Below are positions 1 to 9,635 of a DNA stretch of 64,000 nt, piece by piece. Position 1 is the first letter of the stretch. Each line of letters starts with the position of its first letter. The notes beneath the pieces were generated by a model. The model was not told the origin of the DNA. It worked only from the letters and a program-made list of their open reading frames with translations, and made no database searches. The DNA is taken from contig NZ_CAIY01000069.1 of NCBI RefSeq assembly GCF_000350105.1, positions 18,976-82,975 on the forward strand. Reading direction: 5' to 3'. The position numbers were made by a program, and so were the translations under genes. The stretch comes from Richelia intracellularis HH01. Its GTDB lineage: Bacteria; Cyanobacteriota; Cyanobacteriia; Cyanobacteriales; Nostocaceae.

Positions 1-1034
1 ATTAGTTACACTACTTCAACTCCTCCTTTGATTCCTAATACTTAGACTTGAATCCTTACATTTTTTAAATTTAATTCCTAACCAAAGCATATGAAAGTCT
101 AACTTTAAATTTGACAAAATTAGCTCTTACTATTAGGTGCATTTGAGACCATCGCTTTACAAACGATGGGCAAGATATTTTAGATAGGAAAGCTAATATC
201 CTTATACTAGGCAAAATCCTACATTCAAAACATTGTGTATAATTATCACTACTTTGAGATTCATTAATGCCATAAGTCTAAGATTTTCAAAATATTAACT
301 TTTAGTATTTTTTATAAGAAAAAGGATAGCTTAGCAGCGATATGGCATAACATCCTAAAATACTGCTATTGAATCGTATTCATTCAACAGAGTAGATTTA
401 TAACCCTGCTAACACAATTACAACTCGCCTTTTTTATATTTGTAGAGTCTATAACTACACACGATGTATATTTAATGTCTGGTACACATAACAGAATGTG
501 TATTTTTGTAACAAAAAGTGGGTATTATGATGTTCAATAATAAATTCAAATAACAAAGTTAAGAAGATTGAAAGAAAAACCTATCCCAATTCTTGATATA
601 TTGTGATATCAGATACAAATTATGTGGGGTGCAATTTTTGTCATTAAAACCGCCATTTACCCTTAAGTCATATCAACTTGATTTTTGGTACCCTTGGTTT
701 TGTATGTGGGAGAATAATAATGAGAAGTTATTTTTATTCCTAAAAAGAATAAAAGGGTAGCTCTCCTATCCGACGTGAGGATTATATAGGTGTTATAGGG
801 GCAATTGTCCTGAAAATATCAGATAGCGAGAGCAAAACTGATGTTTATTTTTAAGTATACTCACTTAGTATTCGTCGGGTAGAAAATGACTAGATATCTA
901 CTAGAGATAATCCCCAATAAAATGTTCTTTCCAACCAATTCCTGGTGAAGTTAAAGACGTGAAGGGTAATGGTGAGGATAAACTGCACGGAGCGTAATTT
1001 GTAGGTCAACAGAGTGACTCCTTAGAAGGTAAAT
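1..1034. other. Non-coding leader region upstream of rbcL
   Basis: No supported gene. The stretch is AT-rich and stop-dense in all frames. Cyanobacterial rbcL operons usually have long untranslated leaders, so the last few hundred bases probably contain the rbcL promoter and leader. A ribosome-binding sequence (AGAAGG) lies just before the rbcL ATG. A short stem (CCATCG/CGATGG) is visible near 150-170. I could not place a promoter with confidence. Confidence 0.5.
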
Positions 1035-2465
1035 ATGTCTTACGCTCAAACGAAGACTCGGTCAAAAGCAGGGTATGAAGCTGGAGTAAAAGATTATAGG
1101 TTAACTTATTACACCCCAGATTACACACCCAAGGATACAGATTTATTGGCGGCGTTTCGGATGACACCCCAGCCTGGAGTCCCTCCAGAAGAGGCTGGTG
1201 CTGCTGTGGCTGCTGAGTCTTCCACTGGTACTTGGACAACCGTGTGGACAGACTTACTCACCGACCTTGACCGCTACAAAGGTCGCTGCTACGATATTGA
1301 GCCGGTATCTGGTGAAGACAACCAATATATAGCTTATGTGGCTTATCCCCTAGATTTATTTGAAGAAGGCTCTGTCACAAATATGTTGACTTCTATTGTA
1401 GGCAATGTATTTGGTTTCAAGGCATTGCGGGCACTGCGTTTAGAAGATTTACGTATTCCTGTAGCCTACCTAAAAACATTCCAAGGGCCTCCCCACGGTA
1501 TTCAGGTTGAGCGAGATAAATTAAATAAATATGGCCGTCCTCTGTTGGGTTGTACTATTAAGCCTAAGCTTGGTTTATCAGCTAAGAATTATGGTCGAGC
1601 TGTATACGAATGTTTACGTGGTGGTTTGGACTTCACTAAAGATGATGAAAACATTAACTCTGCCCCATTCCAGCGTTGGCGTGACCGCTTCTTATTTGTC
1701 GCTGATGCCATCCAAAAAGCACAAGTAGAAACCGGGGAAATTAAGGGCCACTACTTGAATGTAACGGCTCCGACCTGCGAACAAATGTTACAGAGGGCCG
1801 AATTTGCCAAAGAGCTGAACATGCCTATTGTTATGCATGACTACTTAACTGCTGGCTTTACAGCTAATACTACTCTGGCTCGTTGGTGTCGTGATAATGG
1901 TTTGTTATTGCATATCCACCGTGCAATGCATGCAGTTATTGATCGTCAAAAGAATCATGGTATTCACTTTCGTGTGTTAGCTAAATGTTTGCGGATGTCT
2001 GGTGGTGACCACATTCATACCGGAACTGTTGTAGGGAAACTGGAAGGTGAGCGTGGTATTACTATGGGCTTTGTTGATCTACTTCGTGAGAACTACGTAG
2101 AGCAGGATAAATCTCGTGGTATTTACTTTACCCAAGATTGGGCTTCCATGCCTGGTGTTATGGCCGTAGCTTCTGGTGGTATCCATGTATGGCACATGCC
2201 TGCACTAGTAGAAATATTTGGTGATGATTCCGTACTGCAATTTGGTGGTGGTACTTTGGGTCATCCTTGGGGTAATGCTCCTGGTGCAACTGCTAACCGC
2301 GTGGCTTTAGAAGCTTGTGTTCAAGCTCGTAATGAAGGACGTAATATGGCTCGTGAAGGTAATGACATTATCCGTGAAGCTGCTAGATGGTCCCCTGAAT
2401 TGGCTGCTGCCTGTGAACTATGGAAGGAAATTAAATTCGAGTTTGAAGCAATGGATACCGTCTAG
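1035..2465 (+). CDS. rbcL: Ribulose-1,5-bisphosphate carboxylase/oxygenase large subunit (form IB)
   Basis: Catalytic large subunit of Rubisco, which fixes CO2 onto ribulose bisphosphate in the carboxysome. The 476-residue length is normal for cyanobacterial form IB. The N-terminus has the usual residues ahead of the conserved [12 protein letters not shown] segment. The active-site loop TIKPKLGLS, the carbamylated-lysine segment [14 protein letters not shown], the HIHRAMHA segment and loop 6 ([11 protein letters not shown]) are all intact. The ATG is preceded by AGAAGG at a normal distance. It is first in an rbcL-rbcX-rbcS operon. An AT-rich stem-loop (2481-2509) separates it from rbcX. Codon use is less AT-extreme than the surroundings, as expected for a highly expressed gene. 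Confidence 0.99.
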   Translation: MSYAQTKTRSKAGYEAGVKDYRLTYYTPDYTPKDTDLLAAFRMTPQPGVPPEEAGAAVAAESSTGTWTTVWTDLLTDLDRYKGRCYDIEPVSGEDNQYIAYVAYPLDLFEEGSVTNMLTSIVGNVFGFKALRALRLEDLRIPVAYLKTFQGPPHGIQVERDKLNKYGRPLLGCTIKPKLGLSAKNYGRAVYECLRGGLDFTKDDENINSAPFQRWRDRFLFVADAIQKAQVETGEIKGHYLNVTAPTCEQMLQRAEFAKELNMPIVMHDYLTAGFTANTTLARWCRDNGLLLHIHRAMHAVIDRQKNHGIHFRVLAKCLRMSGGDHIHTGTVVGKLEGERGITMGFVDLLRENYVEQDKSRGIYFTQDWASMPGVMAVASGGIHVWHMPALVEIFGDDSVLQFGGGTLGHPWGNAPGATANRVALEACVQARNEGRNMAREGNDIIREAARWSPELAAACELWKEIKFEFEAMDTV

Positions 2466-2480
2466 TAATTAGAGATTTGG

Positions 2481-2509
2481 GATTTTGGATTTATCTAAAA
2501 TCCAAAATC
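2481..2509. repeat. Intercistronic inverted repeat between rbcL and rbcX
   Basis: Left arm GATTTTGGATTT (2481-2492) pairs perfectly with AAATCCAAAATC (2498-2509) across a 5-base loop, directly after the rbcL stop codon. It could act as an mRNA stability or processing element that sets different transcript levels for rbcL and rbcXS. It could also be a copy of a short repeat common in cyanobacterial intergenic DNA, because the same AAAATCCAAAATCT string recurs before pgsA at 39005. Confidence 0.6.
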
Positions 2510-2543
2510 TGAAAATCGAAAATTATTGGGGCTGGGGTCAAGC

Positions 2544-2948
2544 ATGAATTTAAAGCAAATTGCAAAAGACACAGCTAAGACATTGCAACATTACATGACT
2601 TATCAGGCAATAAAAACTGTGTTGATTCAACTTAGTCAAACTAATCCTCCACAGTGGCTATGGCTAAATAACTTTTCTGCTGACAAAATTCAGGATGGAG
2701 AGGCTTTAATAGAAGAGCTCTTTCATGAAAAACCAGAATTGGCTTTGCGAATTATCCTAGTTAGGGAAAATATTGTAGAGGGGGTGGCTGAGTTCCTACC
2801 AGAAATGATTATTACTGGCATTCAACAATCTAATATGGGGCATCGTCGTCAGCATCTTGAGCGAATCACGCAACTGAATTTATCTAACCCCAGTCAGAAA
2901 ACGGGGCAACAAGCCAATTTAGATGATGCAGATAGTTCGTCTGATTAA
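2544..2948 (+). CDS. rbcX: RbcX, Rubisco assembly chaperone
   Basis: Small dimeric chaperone that binds the C-terminal tail of RbcL and assists assembly of the RbcL8 core. The start is taken at the ATG giving [14 protein letters not shown], the typical RbcX N-terminus, with a G-rich ribosome-binding sequence just before it. An in-frame TTG at 2526 would add six residues and is less likely. The protein has 134 residues from this ATG, in the family range, with the helical core through the [14 protein letters not shown] region and a polar, disordered tail ending in DDADSSSD. It lies between rbcL and rbcS, the arrangement expected in Nostocales. Confidence 0.96.
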   Translation: MNLKQIAKDTAKTLQHYMTYQAIKTVLIQLSQTNPPQWLWLNNFSADKIQDGEALIEELFHEKPELALRIILVRENIVEGVAEFLPEMIITGIQQSNMGHRRQHLERITQLNLSNPSQKTGQQANLDDADSSSD

Positions 2949-2995
2949 ATTTTGTCTTTCACTATTCAAATATCACTTATCCATTATCAAAAATT

Positions 2996-3325
2996 ATGCA
3001 AACCCTACCGAAAGAGCGCCGTTACGAAACCCTGTCTTATCTTCCACCTTTGAGTGATACTCAAATTACCAAGCAGGTTCAGTACGTTTTGGATCAAGGT
3101 TATTTTCCAGCAATTGAGTTTAATGAGGATTCGGAACCAACTCAGTATTACTGGACAATGTGGAAGTTACCTTTATTCAACGCAAATAGTACTCAGGAGG
3201 TATTAAGAGAAGTACAAGAATGTCGTTCTCAGTATCCTAACTGCTTCATACGCATAGTTGGGTTTGATAATATTAAGCAGTGTCAAATACTGAGCTTCAT
3301 TGTTCATAAACCAAATAGATACTAA
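2996..3325 (+). CDS. rbcS: Ribulose bisphosphate carboxylase small subunit
   Basis: Small subunit of form I Rubisco, which caps the L8 core to give L8S8. It is 109 residues, normal for cyanobacteria. It begins [21 protein letters not shown], has the conserved [11 protein letters not shown] segment in the middle, and ends with the RIVGFDN and SFIVHKP segments of the small-subunit beta-sheet. The gap from rbcX is 47 bases and it is last in the rbcLXS operon. A rho-independent terminator candidate follows at 3387. No Rubisco activase gene follows in this window. Confidence 0.99.
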   Translation: MQTLPKERRYETLSYLPPLSDTQITKQVQYVLDQGYFPAIEFNEDSEPTQYYWTMWKLPLFNANSTQEVLREVQECRSQYPNCFIRIVGFDNIKQCQILSFIVHKPNRY

Positions 3326-3386
3326 AGTCAATTTTTCAATAAAGTATATAAGGATATTGAGCATTAAGTAATTATCCTAAAATTAT

Positions 3387-3420
3387 GAGAGGTAGAAATA
3401 TCTGCCTCTCTTCTCTTTTA
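3387..3420 (+). terminator. Probable rho-independent terminator of rbcLXS
   Basis: Stem GAGAGGTAG (3387-3395) pairs with CTGCCTCTC (3402-3410) with one G-U pair, across a 6-base loop, and is followed by the pyrimidine run TTCTCTTTT. It lies 62 bases after the rbcS stop codon. Confidence 0.7.
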
Positions 3421-4028
3421 TTTATACCCAATTTTCAATAGTGATAAAAGTATTAATTTCTAAAAAACCCTAATATTTAACACCAGAATTTATGATCATT
3501 ACAGTCAATTAATGTAGAGAAAAGTTATCAGCGGTTAAATCTCATATCAATAATGAGGGACTAAGGAGAATTATATCCTCTACATAAATTGGAAAGAATA
3601 TATGTTTGACTTGACTATCAAAATTGATGACCCTCTTCAATTAAATTCCAATGATGATTGATTTAAAACCAGATACCATAGCTATAGCTATGGTTTTGCC
3701 AAACATGTAGGTCTTCAGGTAAGTTTACTATGCTATTCACTCTAATAATATTAGAGGTAATCAGGTTTATTAATAGCTATATGTTAACTTCATAATTTTG
3801 CCTGCTTGGTCTAGATTTAATAATAATTCTGGAAAATGCATACTGTACATATATTAATTTTCCTATGGTAAAGCTTACACATTTAGCTTATAAAAATATA
3901 ATATTATTTACTTAAAGTTTATACAGAAAGATATTGATTAAAACTCAAATTATCACCAACCATAAAAATAAATTGTTACTAATCCAATCCCCAAAAGCTT
4001 TTCCTCTTGGTAAAGCCCAGGAAAATAT

Positions 4029-4191
4029 ATGGAAACAATAGTATTAAAGAATTCTCCTTTATCCAAAAGTAAGACAATTTATTTTAGTTTTATGGGCCAA
4101 GTCTATTATTGGATTCCTTCACAACTACCCTAGATATTTATCAGTAGAAATAAATGAAATTATAAATTTTGTAGTAGAGTTACAAGCATAA
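4029..4191 (+). pseudogene. Frameshifted small reading frame, unknown family
   Basis: An ATG with AGGAAA nearby opens a 34-codon frame ending in TAG after ...YYWIPSQLP. Shifting frame at that point continues as PRYLSVEINEIINFVVELQA before a TAA. A single small indel therefore accounts for the break. I do not recognise the family. It sits 25 bases before a second decayed frame with its own ribosome-binding sequence, so the two look like a former small two-gene unit. Confidence 0.45.
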
Positions 4192-4216
4192 TAATTTTTT
4201 CTGAGAAAGGAAAGAA

Positions 4217-4444
4217 ATGTTAATGACTAATTTATTATAAAATGCAATTAAAGATCCACAAAGATTTAGTCAATAGGGAAAATCAGAAGAACTTTTACAT
4301 GAGATTGCTAAAAAATATCAGGAGTAGATAATTATTAAAGTTGCTTAGAAATATGAAAGAATGGGAAGTAGTCAACCAGATGGTGAAAATTTCTTATACC
4401 AAAAATAATTAAATGAAAAATGGATGATATGGACAATAGCTTGA
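4217..4444 (+). pseudogene. Small gene broken only by in-frame TAA/TAG codons at likely Gln sites
   Basis: AGGAAAGAA followed by ATG opens a single frame of 75 codons ending in TGA. It is interrupted by stops at 4238 (TAA), 4274 (TAG), 4325 (TAG), 4346 (TAG) and 4406 (TAA). With Gln at each stop, the product reads like a normal soluble helical protein, including KDPQRFSQ-GKSEELLHEIAKKY, YERMGSSQPDGENFLYQK and LNEKWMIW. No frameshift is needed. Each stop is one C-to-T change from CAA or CAG. I do not recognise the family. A decayed gene is far more likely than recoding, because the intact genes here end at TAA and TAG. Confidence 0.55.
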
Positions 4445-4732
4445 TAGATTAATAGAATCTATAATTATTTATTAATAATCTCCTATAATCTATGTGAAAA
4501 GCAAGGCTATTCTATCATAAAACGAATTATTTTTGGAATATAATGCCAGGACCTATAACTTAACTTATAGAATCCCATATTTCACATTATTTTCTAAATT
4601 ATAGTATTATCTATTATTTTTAATAGATAATGGGACTTTTATTTCATATGGAATATATCCATAAGTTCCATTAACATACATATAGATACAAGTTAATTCA
4701 GAATGTAATTTAGTCAAGAATATATTTGTGGA

Positions 4733-4770
4733 CATAATAGTATATAGAATCAGTTTTATATACTATTATG
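4733..4770. repeat. Perfect 14-bp inverted repeat
   Basis: CATAATAGTATATA (4733-4746) and its exact reverse complement (4757-4770) flank a 10-base loop. There is no T-tract and no adjacent gene, so a terminator role is not supported. Confidence 0.6.
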
Positions 4771-5864
4771 TATGTTTACTGAGTATTTTAGCAATTGTAA
4801 TTAGGTCATAGATTAAGGGATTTGAATATATTCATCGAAATATCTTAATATTCTAGTACAAGTAGATTTTCCCGGTAAGAATTAGAGATCAGGTACAAGC
4901 AATTTGTCATAGTAGAGCACAGTAACATTATGTTTCTTTTGAACATGGTCAAACCCGGGAAAATTTAATTATAAAAGTCTCATGAATTCTATGAATATAG
5001 AATTAAATATATTCAATGGTATTCTAGTAATAATTGGTTTAGATTTAAAGAGAATTCAAACCAATTATGGTAATATTTTAATATTTCATAGAAAGTATAC
5101 ATTTGTTTAATTGCCCCAATAACAAAATAATCAAATTTGAGGACTAAGGTTGTTACCTGTGGTTAACCAAAATATATTTACCAGAGTAAAATCTATTTTG
5201 AAGTAGCACTGATATATCAAAATCCAACTGAGTTTTTTGATAATTGATAGTTATTTAATGTTTTCTGCTAGTGGTTGATGGAAATTTTATTTGACCTCAT
5301 CGTAAAATAGTCACTATGAGAAAGTAAAATTATGGAAATGTACCCTTGCAGTTTTTTTATAAACGATGTTATTGATCATCAGCTCATGAAATTACTTGGT
5401 AAATAATGCTTATAAATCTATTTCAAAATAGCTTGGGCCATCTTATTTTTTTCCATCCTAATATGGAAAAAACTCCACCCATTGAGAAACAAGAAATAGA
5501 GAAAAAATATTACAATTATCAGTGCTAAATAACATGATTTTAGCTTAGGGAAAAACCTTTATTCTGAATAAGGCTAGAAAAAGTGAGGGTTAATTCCAAG
5601 CTTATACTTGCTTACTATTATAAGCTTTTATTATCAATAATCTAAGAAGCTCTCCCTACAACGAGTTTATAACACTTATTACCCTTCAGATTATTCATAA
5701 CCTAAAAGTTCTTAACCTTGTATGTTTAAGCTTTTATCTTTTTCTTTGAAGGTAGGTTATTGCTTAATTTCTGAGTAATTTGTAGATTTCTTATAAGATT
5801 GTCAATAAATCATTTAGGATTATAATCTGTCTCTCTGTTGTCGTTCCATATTCAGGAGTGTCGA

Positions 5865-6950
5865 ATGGAACTGGCTCCTATTCTTAAAAGCCAGATAATT
5901 CAAAACCGGGTACGGGAAGTGGGTATTAACCCTAATTACTGGTATCCAGTGGCTTGGGCTGACCAAGTCTTGTTAGGTAAGATAATGTCTGTAGTTATCT
6001 GGCAACAAGTGATTGCTATTTATCGAGGTCAAAATAGTAAAATTCATGCTCTAGAAAATGTTTGTCCTCATAAGGGAGTAGCTCTACATAAGGGTGAAGT
6101 ACAGGGTGATAACCTTGTGTGCCCCTATCATGGTTGGCAATTTAATAGTGATGGAAAATGCATACATATTCCGTATTTACCAAAAGGGCAAAAACTCCCT
6201 TGTGCTGAAGCAAAGAGCTATCCTACACAAGAAAAATATAATATTATTTGGGTTTTTCCTGGTGATGAAAAGTTAGCAGAGGGGATTTCTATACCAGATA
6301 TACCTGAATATGACAACCCTGAGTGGTTAAAGATTCCTATACCAGCACGTTTCAAAGCTCATTTTTCCATTTGCAATGAGAATACCATGGATGTATTCCA
6401 TGGTTTTTTACACAAGGATTTACAAGGTTGGTTTAATCCAGTACTACTAAAATTAAGTCAAAATCAATCTTCAGTTCAAGCAGAATATCAGGTTTCTTAT
6501 CAGGGTTGGATAACAAAATTTCTAGGATTGAGTCAACCAAGAACCAAAATTACCACCCGTACTATTTCTATCAAATACGAGTATCCACATTACCATAGCT
6601 CTTTGGAGGGCATTTCTTCCATTTATCTCATGCGGCTTCCATTAGGAATAATGGAAACTCAATCCTTTTCTTTGTTATTTCTGAAAATTGGTTTACCTAA
6701 GTGGATACTGATACGGATCAAACCACAATTATCACAAGCAATTTGGCGTTTTTTGTTTAAAAAATTTCTTGATCAAGATTTAGAAATGGTGGAGAGCGAA
6801 CAACGCTCCTACTTAGCTAACCCAGAAAGACGTTATGTAGAAATTAATCCGGCAATTATTGCTCTACAACGGGTAATTGTCGGGCAATATGAATATTTTA
6901 TGCAACAATCTAGAAAACTGTTAAATCATAACCATAGAAAAGGGGAATAG
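5865..6950 (+). CDS. Rieske-type non-haem iron oxygenase
   Basis: Probable oxygenase component of the aromatic-ring-hydroxylase superfamily. The N-terminal Rieske domain carries CPHKG and, about 20 residues on, CPYHGW, which are the Cys-His pairs holding a [2Fe-2S] cluster. The C-terminal catalytic domain has ENTMDVFHGFLHK, matching the D-x2-H-x3-H mononuclear iron site. From the ATG at 5865 (AGGAG 6 bases upstream) the protein is 361 residues. An upstream TTG at 5838 is less likely. It is followed on the same strand by an alpha-oxoamine synthase, a GNAT acyltransferase and an SDR enzyme, which suggests it hydroxylates a lipid intermediate. The substrate is not known from sequence. Confidence 0.88.
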   Translation: MELAPILKSQIIQNRVREVGINPNYWYPVAWADQVLLGKIMSVVIWQQVIAIYRGQNSKIHALENVCPHKGVALHKGEVQGDNLVCPYHGWQFNSDGKCIHIPYLPKGQKLPCAEAKSYPTQEKYNIIWVFPGDEKLAEGISIPDIPEYDNPEWLKIPIPARFKAHFSICNENTMDVFHGFLHKDLQGWFNPVLLKLSQNQSSVQAEYQVSYQGWITKFLGLSQPRTKITTRTISIKYEYPHYHSSLEGISSIYLMRLPLGIMETQSFSLLFLKIGLPKWILIRIKPQLSQAIWRFLFKKFLDQDLEMVESEQRSYLANPERRYVEINPAIIALQRVIVGQYEYFMQQSRKLLNHNHRKGE

Positions 6951-7092
6951 TCATCTGTTGTCGCTAGAGAAATTTCTTCGGAGTTCACTAGTGAAAGTCC
7001 ACAATTGGGTGAATAAGTTTATTCAGATATGTGGGTTAGTTACAAACTGTGCCGGGTCATATGTGCTTTTATCAAGTCGAGAGGAGTAGAAT

Positions 7093-8379
7093 GTGGAAGT
7101 TATAGAAGAATATATGCAGAGACTACATCAAAGTAGTCTTTATCCAGATAAATTTATTTGTCATGGAAAGCAGGGAAATTTTGTCAATGTGGAAGACCCT
7201 ACAAATGGAAAGAGATTTAAACTTTTGACATTTTGCACCAATGATGTACTAGGCTTGGTCCAATCAGAAGCTGTTAAAAGTGCAGCTATTGATGCTATTG
7301 TCCAGTATGGGACCTCTAACAGTTCTTGCTCAGTTCTTAGTGGCCGCATTGACTTACATCGGCAGTTAGAACAGGAAATCTCTGATTTTAAGCATTTACC
7401 CTATACTCATCTGTTTCTCAATGCTTGGATGGCAATGCAAGCATTGGTCGATAGTTTCTGCCATTTAGCAATAAATATTCCTGGCTTTCAAAATACCAGA
7501 GAAACACTGATTCTTACAGATGTGTTAAATCATGGTTGTATTCTGTCGGCAGTAGTAAATGCAGGTAATCGTTCTGGGAAAATGTTTAGTCATAGTCCTG
7601 ATGTGCGGGTTAAACCATACCGTCACTGTGATGTCAATGACTTTGCTCGCAAATTACGCCGTTATGCTAAACCAGGTAATCGCATTATGGTAGTTTCTGA
7701 TGCAGTTTTCTCCATGGATGCGGATATTGCTCCGCTCTCAGAGATGTTGGATGTTTTAGCTAACTATCCTGGCAGTGTAATTGTCATGGATGAAGCTCAT
7801 GCAAGTGGTGCAATTGGGGCAACTGGGGGGGGTATATACGAGCACTTTGGCATTACTCCACAACAAGTCCTTGATCGTGGTATAATACCTTTGGTGATGA
7901 CCACCTTTTCTAAGTTTGCGGCATCTGCGGGGGCAGCGATTAGCAGTCATAGGCGCGAAATGATTGATTTACTTGATGTTTCACCCACTTCAATTGGTAC
8001 AATTTCACTGCCACCCCCAAGTACTGCTGCTGCATTAGAAAGTATTCGTCAATTAAGGCAAAATCCCCAGTTGGTGAAAACATTGCAGGCAAATGCTCAC
8101 TATTTACGATCACTTCTAATTGAGCATAATTTTGATGTAATTGGGGAAACTAATGTGTTACCCGTAATATTACCTCAAAATTTGAGTCCTAAAGTTTTTG
8201 CTCGTCATTTAATGGAAAAACATAGTGTGTGGGTATCAGCAATTTGGTTTATTGCTAAACCTCGACTCCGAATTACTGCTAATGCTTTGCATACTCAAGA
8301 TGAAATGGAGCAATTAGTAGAAGCAATGGTAAAAACACGGGATACATTGTATCAACCAGCAGCAGTAGCCACAGCCTAG
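7093..8379 (+). CDS. Alpha-oxoamine synthase (serine palmitoyltransferase / KAPA-synthase family)
   Basis: PLP-dependent enzyme of fold type I that condenses an amino acid with an acyl-CoA or acyl-ACP. Visible features are the NH of LTDVLNHG (His147), the PLP-binding DEAHASGAIG (233-242) and the Schiff-base lysine K274 in TTFSKFAASAG. Length is 428 residues. GAGGAG lies 6 bases before the GTG start at 7093, which decides the start. Generic annotation would be 8-amino-7-oxononanoate synthase-like. The neighbours (GNAT acyltransferase, SDR reductase, Rieske oxygenase) and the absence of other biotin genes make a sphingoid-base synthase (Spt-like) role more likely. That role is inference. Confidence 0.85.
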   Translation: MEVIEEYMQRLHQSSLYPDKFICHGKQGNFVNVEDPTNGKRFKLLTFCTNDVLGLVQSEAVKSAAIDAIVQYGTSNSSCSVLSGRIDLHRQLEQEISDFKHLPYTHLFLNAWMAMQALVDSFCHLAINIPGFQNTRETLILTDVLNHGCILSAVVNAGNRSGKMFSHSPDVRVKPYRHCDVNDFARKLRRYAKPGNRIMVVSDAVFSMDADIAPLSEMLDVLANYPGSVIVMDEAHASGAIGATGGGIYEHFGITPQQVLDRGIIPLVMTTFSKFAASAGAAISSHRREMIDLLDVSPTSIGTISLPPPSTAAALESIRQLRQNPQLVKTLQANAHYLRSLLIEHNFDVIGETNVLPVILPQNLSPKVFARHLMEKHSVWVSAIWFIAKPRLRITANALHTQDEMEQLVEAMVKTRDTLYQPAAVATA

Positions 8380-8489
8380 ATGAGGAGTTAATAGGGACGG
8401 TATAGGAGGTTATGAATCTTCTAGAGTAAGGCTTTCCCAAATAATTTTCCATCAGACCATTGCCTATTTTCCTTATTACTTAAGCCATT

Positions 8490-9635
8490 ATGTTGAATCG
8501 AAATAGCAGCAACTTCCAAATACAAGTGGTTAATACTGATGTCCAAAGGAAGGCTTTTTTAGATTTTCCACTGAAAGTCTATAAAAATGATCCTTATTGG
8601 GTACAACCCTTACGCAGAAATACTATCAAGGAATTAGCACATAATAGTCCATTTAGAGTATATGGACAGTTACAACAGTTTATTGCTGTTTATGAAGTTT
8701 CTGGGGAAACTTTAGGACGTATTGTTGCTGCCATTAATCAACGATTGATTGAGAAAGAAGGGGAAACAATAGGACTATTTGGATATTTTGAATGTGTGGA
8801 AAATTTCACAGTAGCCCAAGCACTCTTGGAAAGAGCTTGTGAATGGTTACGTGACCAGGGAATGACTAGGGTTAGGGGGCCAATTGACTTATCCACCCAT
8901 AATAATTGTATGTTTTTGGTGGATGGGTTTGACTCGCCCCCTATGATGATGATGCCGTACAACCCTCCCTACTATCCTAAGTTTATGGAACAGTCTGGTT
9001 GGCAAAAGGTTAAAAATGCTTATGCTTATGATTTTCTCTTAGATTCTAGTCTTTCAACAAAGTTTAAGAAAGGTTATCATATCGCTTGCAAATCAGGGAT
9101 TACGTTCCGTCCCATTAATACTAAGGGAGAAGGATTTGAACAAGATTGCCGTAGTATTTACCATCTATTTAATAATTCTTTTGCTAATAGTTGGAGTTCT
9201 ACTCCCCGTACTGAGGAAGAATTTATGGTAGAAGCTAAAAGCTTAAAGCAGCTTGTCGATCCAGATGTATTTCCCATAGCAGAATATAATGGCAAGATAA
9301 TTGGTTTTTCCATGGGTTTGCCAGATTATAATATTGCGTTGAAACATGTGAATGGTAAACTCGATTGGCTGGGTATATTAAAATTCCTTTGGTATCGTCG
9401 TCAAATAAACCAGGGCCGGGTAATTGCTATCACTTCCTTACCGCAATACCGAAGTAAAATGGTTCCCCTTGGTTTGATTTACCTAACAATGCAAGGAGGA
9501 ATTAAAAAAGGTAAGCCTTATAAGCGTTCAGAATTATCATGGGTATGGGAAGATAATTGTTCTTCACGCAAATTAATTGAAAGTGCTGGAGGCAAAATTT
9601 ATAAGACTTATCAGATATACGAAAAATTATTATGA
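8490..9635 (+). CDS. GNAT-superfamily acyltransferase resembling bacterial ceramide synthase (bCerS/YghO type)
   Basis: The 381-residue protein has the pattern I associate with this family: FPLKVYKNDPYWVQPL near the N-terminus, GLFGYFE, then a WLRDQGM...RGPIDLSTHNN segment followed by VDGFDSPPMMMMPYNPPYYP. The C-terminal half carries the acetyltransferase-like fold (IAEYNGKIIGFSMGLPDYN). In Caulobacter the bacterial ceramide synthase belongs to this group and acylates a sphingoid base. The gene lies 110 bases after the oxoamine synthase and overlaps the SDR gene by four bases (ATGA), so the two are probably translationally coupled. No clear ribosome-binding site precedes the ATG. Substrate assignment is by family resemblance and context only. 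Confidence 0.75.
   Translation: MLNRNSSNFQIQVVNTDVQRKAFLDFPLKVYKNDPYWVQPLRRNTIKELAHNSPFRVYGQLQQFIAVYEVSGETLGRIVAAINQRLIEKEGETIGLFGYFECVENFTVAQALLERACEWLRDQGMTRVRGPIDLSTHNNCMFLVDGFDSPPMMMMPYNPPYYPKFMEQSGWQKVKNAYAYDFLLDSSLSTKFKKGYHIACKSGITFRPINTKGEGFEQDCRSIYHLFNNSFANSWSSTPRTEEEFMVEAKSLKQLVDPDVFPIAEYNGKIIGFSMGLPDYNIALKHVNGKLDWLGILKFLWYRRQINQGRVIAITSLPQYRSKMVPLGLIYLTMQGGIKKGKPYKRSELSWVWEDNCSSRKLIESAGGKIYKTYQIYEKLL

Larger units (their letters stand above)
3421..5864. other. 2.4-kb gap with decayed reading frames and many AT-rich hairpins
   Basis: No intact gene. A two-frame remnant (4029-4444) is listed separately. The rest is stop-dense AT-rich DNA. Several perfect inverted repeats are visible: an 11-bp stem at 4606-4631 with a 4-base loop, a 14-bp stem at 4733-4770 and an 11-bp stem at 5030-5068. 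Confidence 0.5.
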
